This document shows, one piece after another, positions 63,484 to 64,000 of a stretch of 64,000 bases of DNA. Source of the stretch: Bacteroidia bacterium (lineage in GTDB: Bacteria > Bacteroidota > Bacteroidia > NS11-12g > UBA9320); assembly GCA_018402155.1 (NCBI GenBank), contig JAGYJG010000001.1, forward strand, positions 1,561,001-1,625,000, in the 5' to 3' direction. Made by a program: the position numbers and the translations under genes. The notes under the pieces were generated by a model that did not search any database, was not told where the DNA came from, and saw only the letters and a list, made by a program, of their open reading frames with translations. The stretch's first letter is position 1. Every line of letters starts with the position of its first letter.

Positions 63484-64000
63484 TCCTCAAAGTGAACTAA
63501 TAGGAATTGTACTAATGGGCGGTATAATTAGGGGTATAGACAGTGATAGTCCTGCGCTAAACATCCCTAATAAAATAATCGGTTTGCCTACTAAAATTGG
63601 AATGAAATATGACACCGAACTTCCCTCTGTAATGCAATATAACTCTAAACAAGTCACCTTTGCCAAGGACGCACATACGAAACTAAAATGTTACGTATCT
63701 AAAGTATATTTCTATACAAACAAGATACAAATGCAAAAGCCAACAGTACCAATTATATGTGAAACGTACGAGAATCAAAGTCCACTTTTAGGAATTATTT
63801 CTGCTTTGCAAATTACAGAAAGTAGCATTATAGTTTTGGGAATTGATATGCCTTTAATCACCAAAAAAAGTATTAAAAATCTCATAAAACACAGAAATTC
63901 AGACTTACTCACGACCACATATTATCATAGTGACACTAATATCTGGGAGCCAATGCTCAGCATTTGGGAGTATGAGACATTACCTTGCCTACAAACTTTT
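63476..64000 (+). CDS. MobA-like nucleotidyltransferase (5' part, runs off the window)
   Basis: The frame from GTG 63476 (or ATG 63515) is open to the window end, 175 codons. The C-terminal portion, IICETYENQSPLLGIISALQ, IVLGIDMPLITKKSIKNLI and WEPMLSIWEYETLP, matches MobA-type molybdopterin guanylyltransferases (D-Y-N-GP-GI-SAL, DMP, EPL). The N-terminus begins GIVLMGG as expected, but the following RMGxDK nucleotide loop is absent. MobA attaches GMP to molybdopterin. Whether this copy is active, altered or decayed is open; it starts by overlapping the small membrane-protein gene. Confidence 0.6.
   Translation, partial: MNNPQSELIGIVLMGGIIRGIDSDSPALNIPNKIIGLPTKIGMKYDTELPSVMQYNSKQVTFAKDAHTKLKCYVSKVYFYTNKIQMQKPTVPIICETYENQSPLLGIISALQITESSIIVLGIDMPLITKKSIKNLIKHRNSDLLTTTYYHSDTNIWEPMLSIWEYETLPCLQTF

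Noticed and set aside
1..64000. tRNA, rRNA, tmRNA, CRISPR arrays and insertion sequences
   Set aside because: I looked for T-loop strings, repeat-spacer periodicity and transposase motifs and saw none. A tRNA could still be missed without a folding search.
1..64000. Sigma-54 (-24/-12) promoters to match rpoN
   Set aside because: No convincing GG-N10-GC promoter was found upstream of a gene in a by-eye read.

Overview
This 64 kb window is a chromosomal piece of a Bacteroidota genome, AT-rich and without detectable Shine-Dalgarno use. Four things point there: extracellular proteins carrying type IX secretion (T9SS) C-terminal sorting domains (esterase 3297-4514, protein 11435-12298, M43 protease 12575-13882, protein 50631-51641); a PorG-like DUF6089 barrel; DUF4290 and DUF3098 proteins; and at least 18 copies of the Bacteroidota -7 promoter box TAnnTTTG close upstream of genes. 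No rRNA, tRNA, CRISPR array, prophage or insertion sequence was recognised.

Layout. 1-8.8 kb: end of an unknown gene, PLP-dependent Cys/Met lyase, methylmalonyl-CoA epimerase, AI-2E-type permease, T9SS esterase, PorG-like protein, and a minus-strand operon (coiled-coil membrane protein, rbfA, LolC/E-like permease, pth). 8.8-21.3 kb: aconitase, T9SS proteins, a decayed metallopeptidase, an rpoN operon, asnS, folA, an esterase, nadC. 21.6-25.3 kb: HAD phosphatase, GT-C-like membrane protein, obg, adk. 25.3-38 kb: a glycan locus (flippase, FkbM methyltransferase, rhamnosyltransferase-like protein, two GT4 enzymes, YfhO protein, PIG-L deacetylase and an ATP-grasp enzyme), interrupted by a holB-like gene and by a 1 kb gene-free stretch with hairpins. 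38-46 kb: ricT, a methyltransferase, recR, apaG, uppP, leuS. 46-51.7 kb: the most accessory-looking part, with a YoeB-type toxin-antitoxin module inside a decayed tandem duplication, hairpin and heptad-like repeats, relics of a second toxin and of a four-helix-bundle gene, and three secreted adhesin-like proteins. 52-61 kb: an operon-like run DUF4290-murA-tlpA-grpE-dnaJ, aspS, rdgB and rarA with overlapping start codons. 61.5-64 kb: a CorC/GldE-like protein, a small membrane protein, and a MobA-like nucleotidyltransferase cut by the window edge.

Most genes are ordinary housekeeping. The points that repay a second look are: the duplicated and decaying toxin-antitoxin segment; gene relics that ordinary ORF calling misses (12312-12512, 48738-49040); a MurA with Asp where fosfomycin attacks Cys; a DnaJ with only one of its two zinc centres; -7 boxes so close to start codons that several transcripts are probably leaderless; divergent rdgB/rarA start codons sharing bases; and a MobA-like protein lacking the usual nucleotide-binding signature. 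I did not find a convincing wholly new multi-gene system; the best candidates for unassigned biology are the PIG-L/ATP-grasp pair with its glycan locus, and the structured 1 kb gap at 30.3-31.3 kb.
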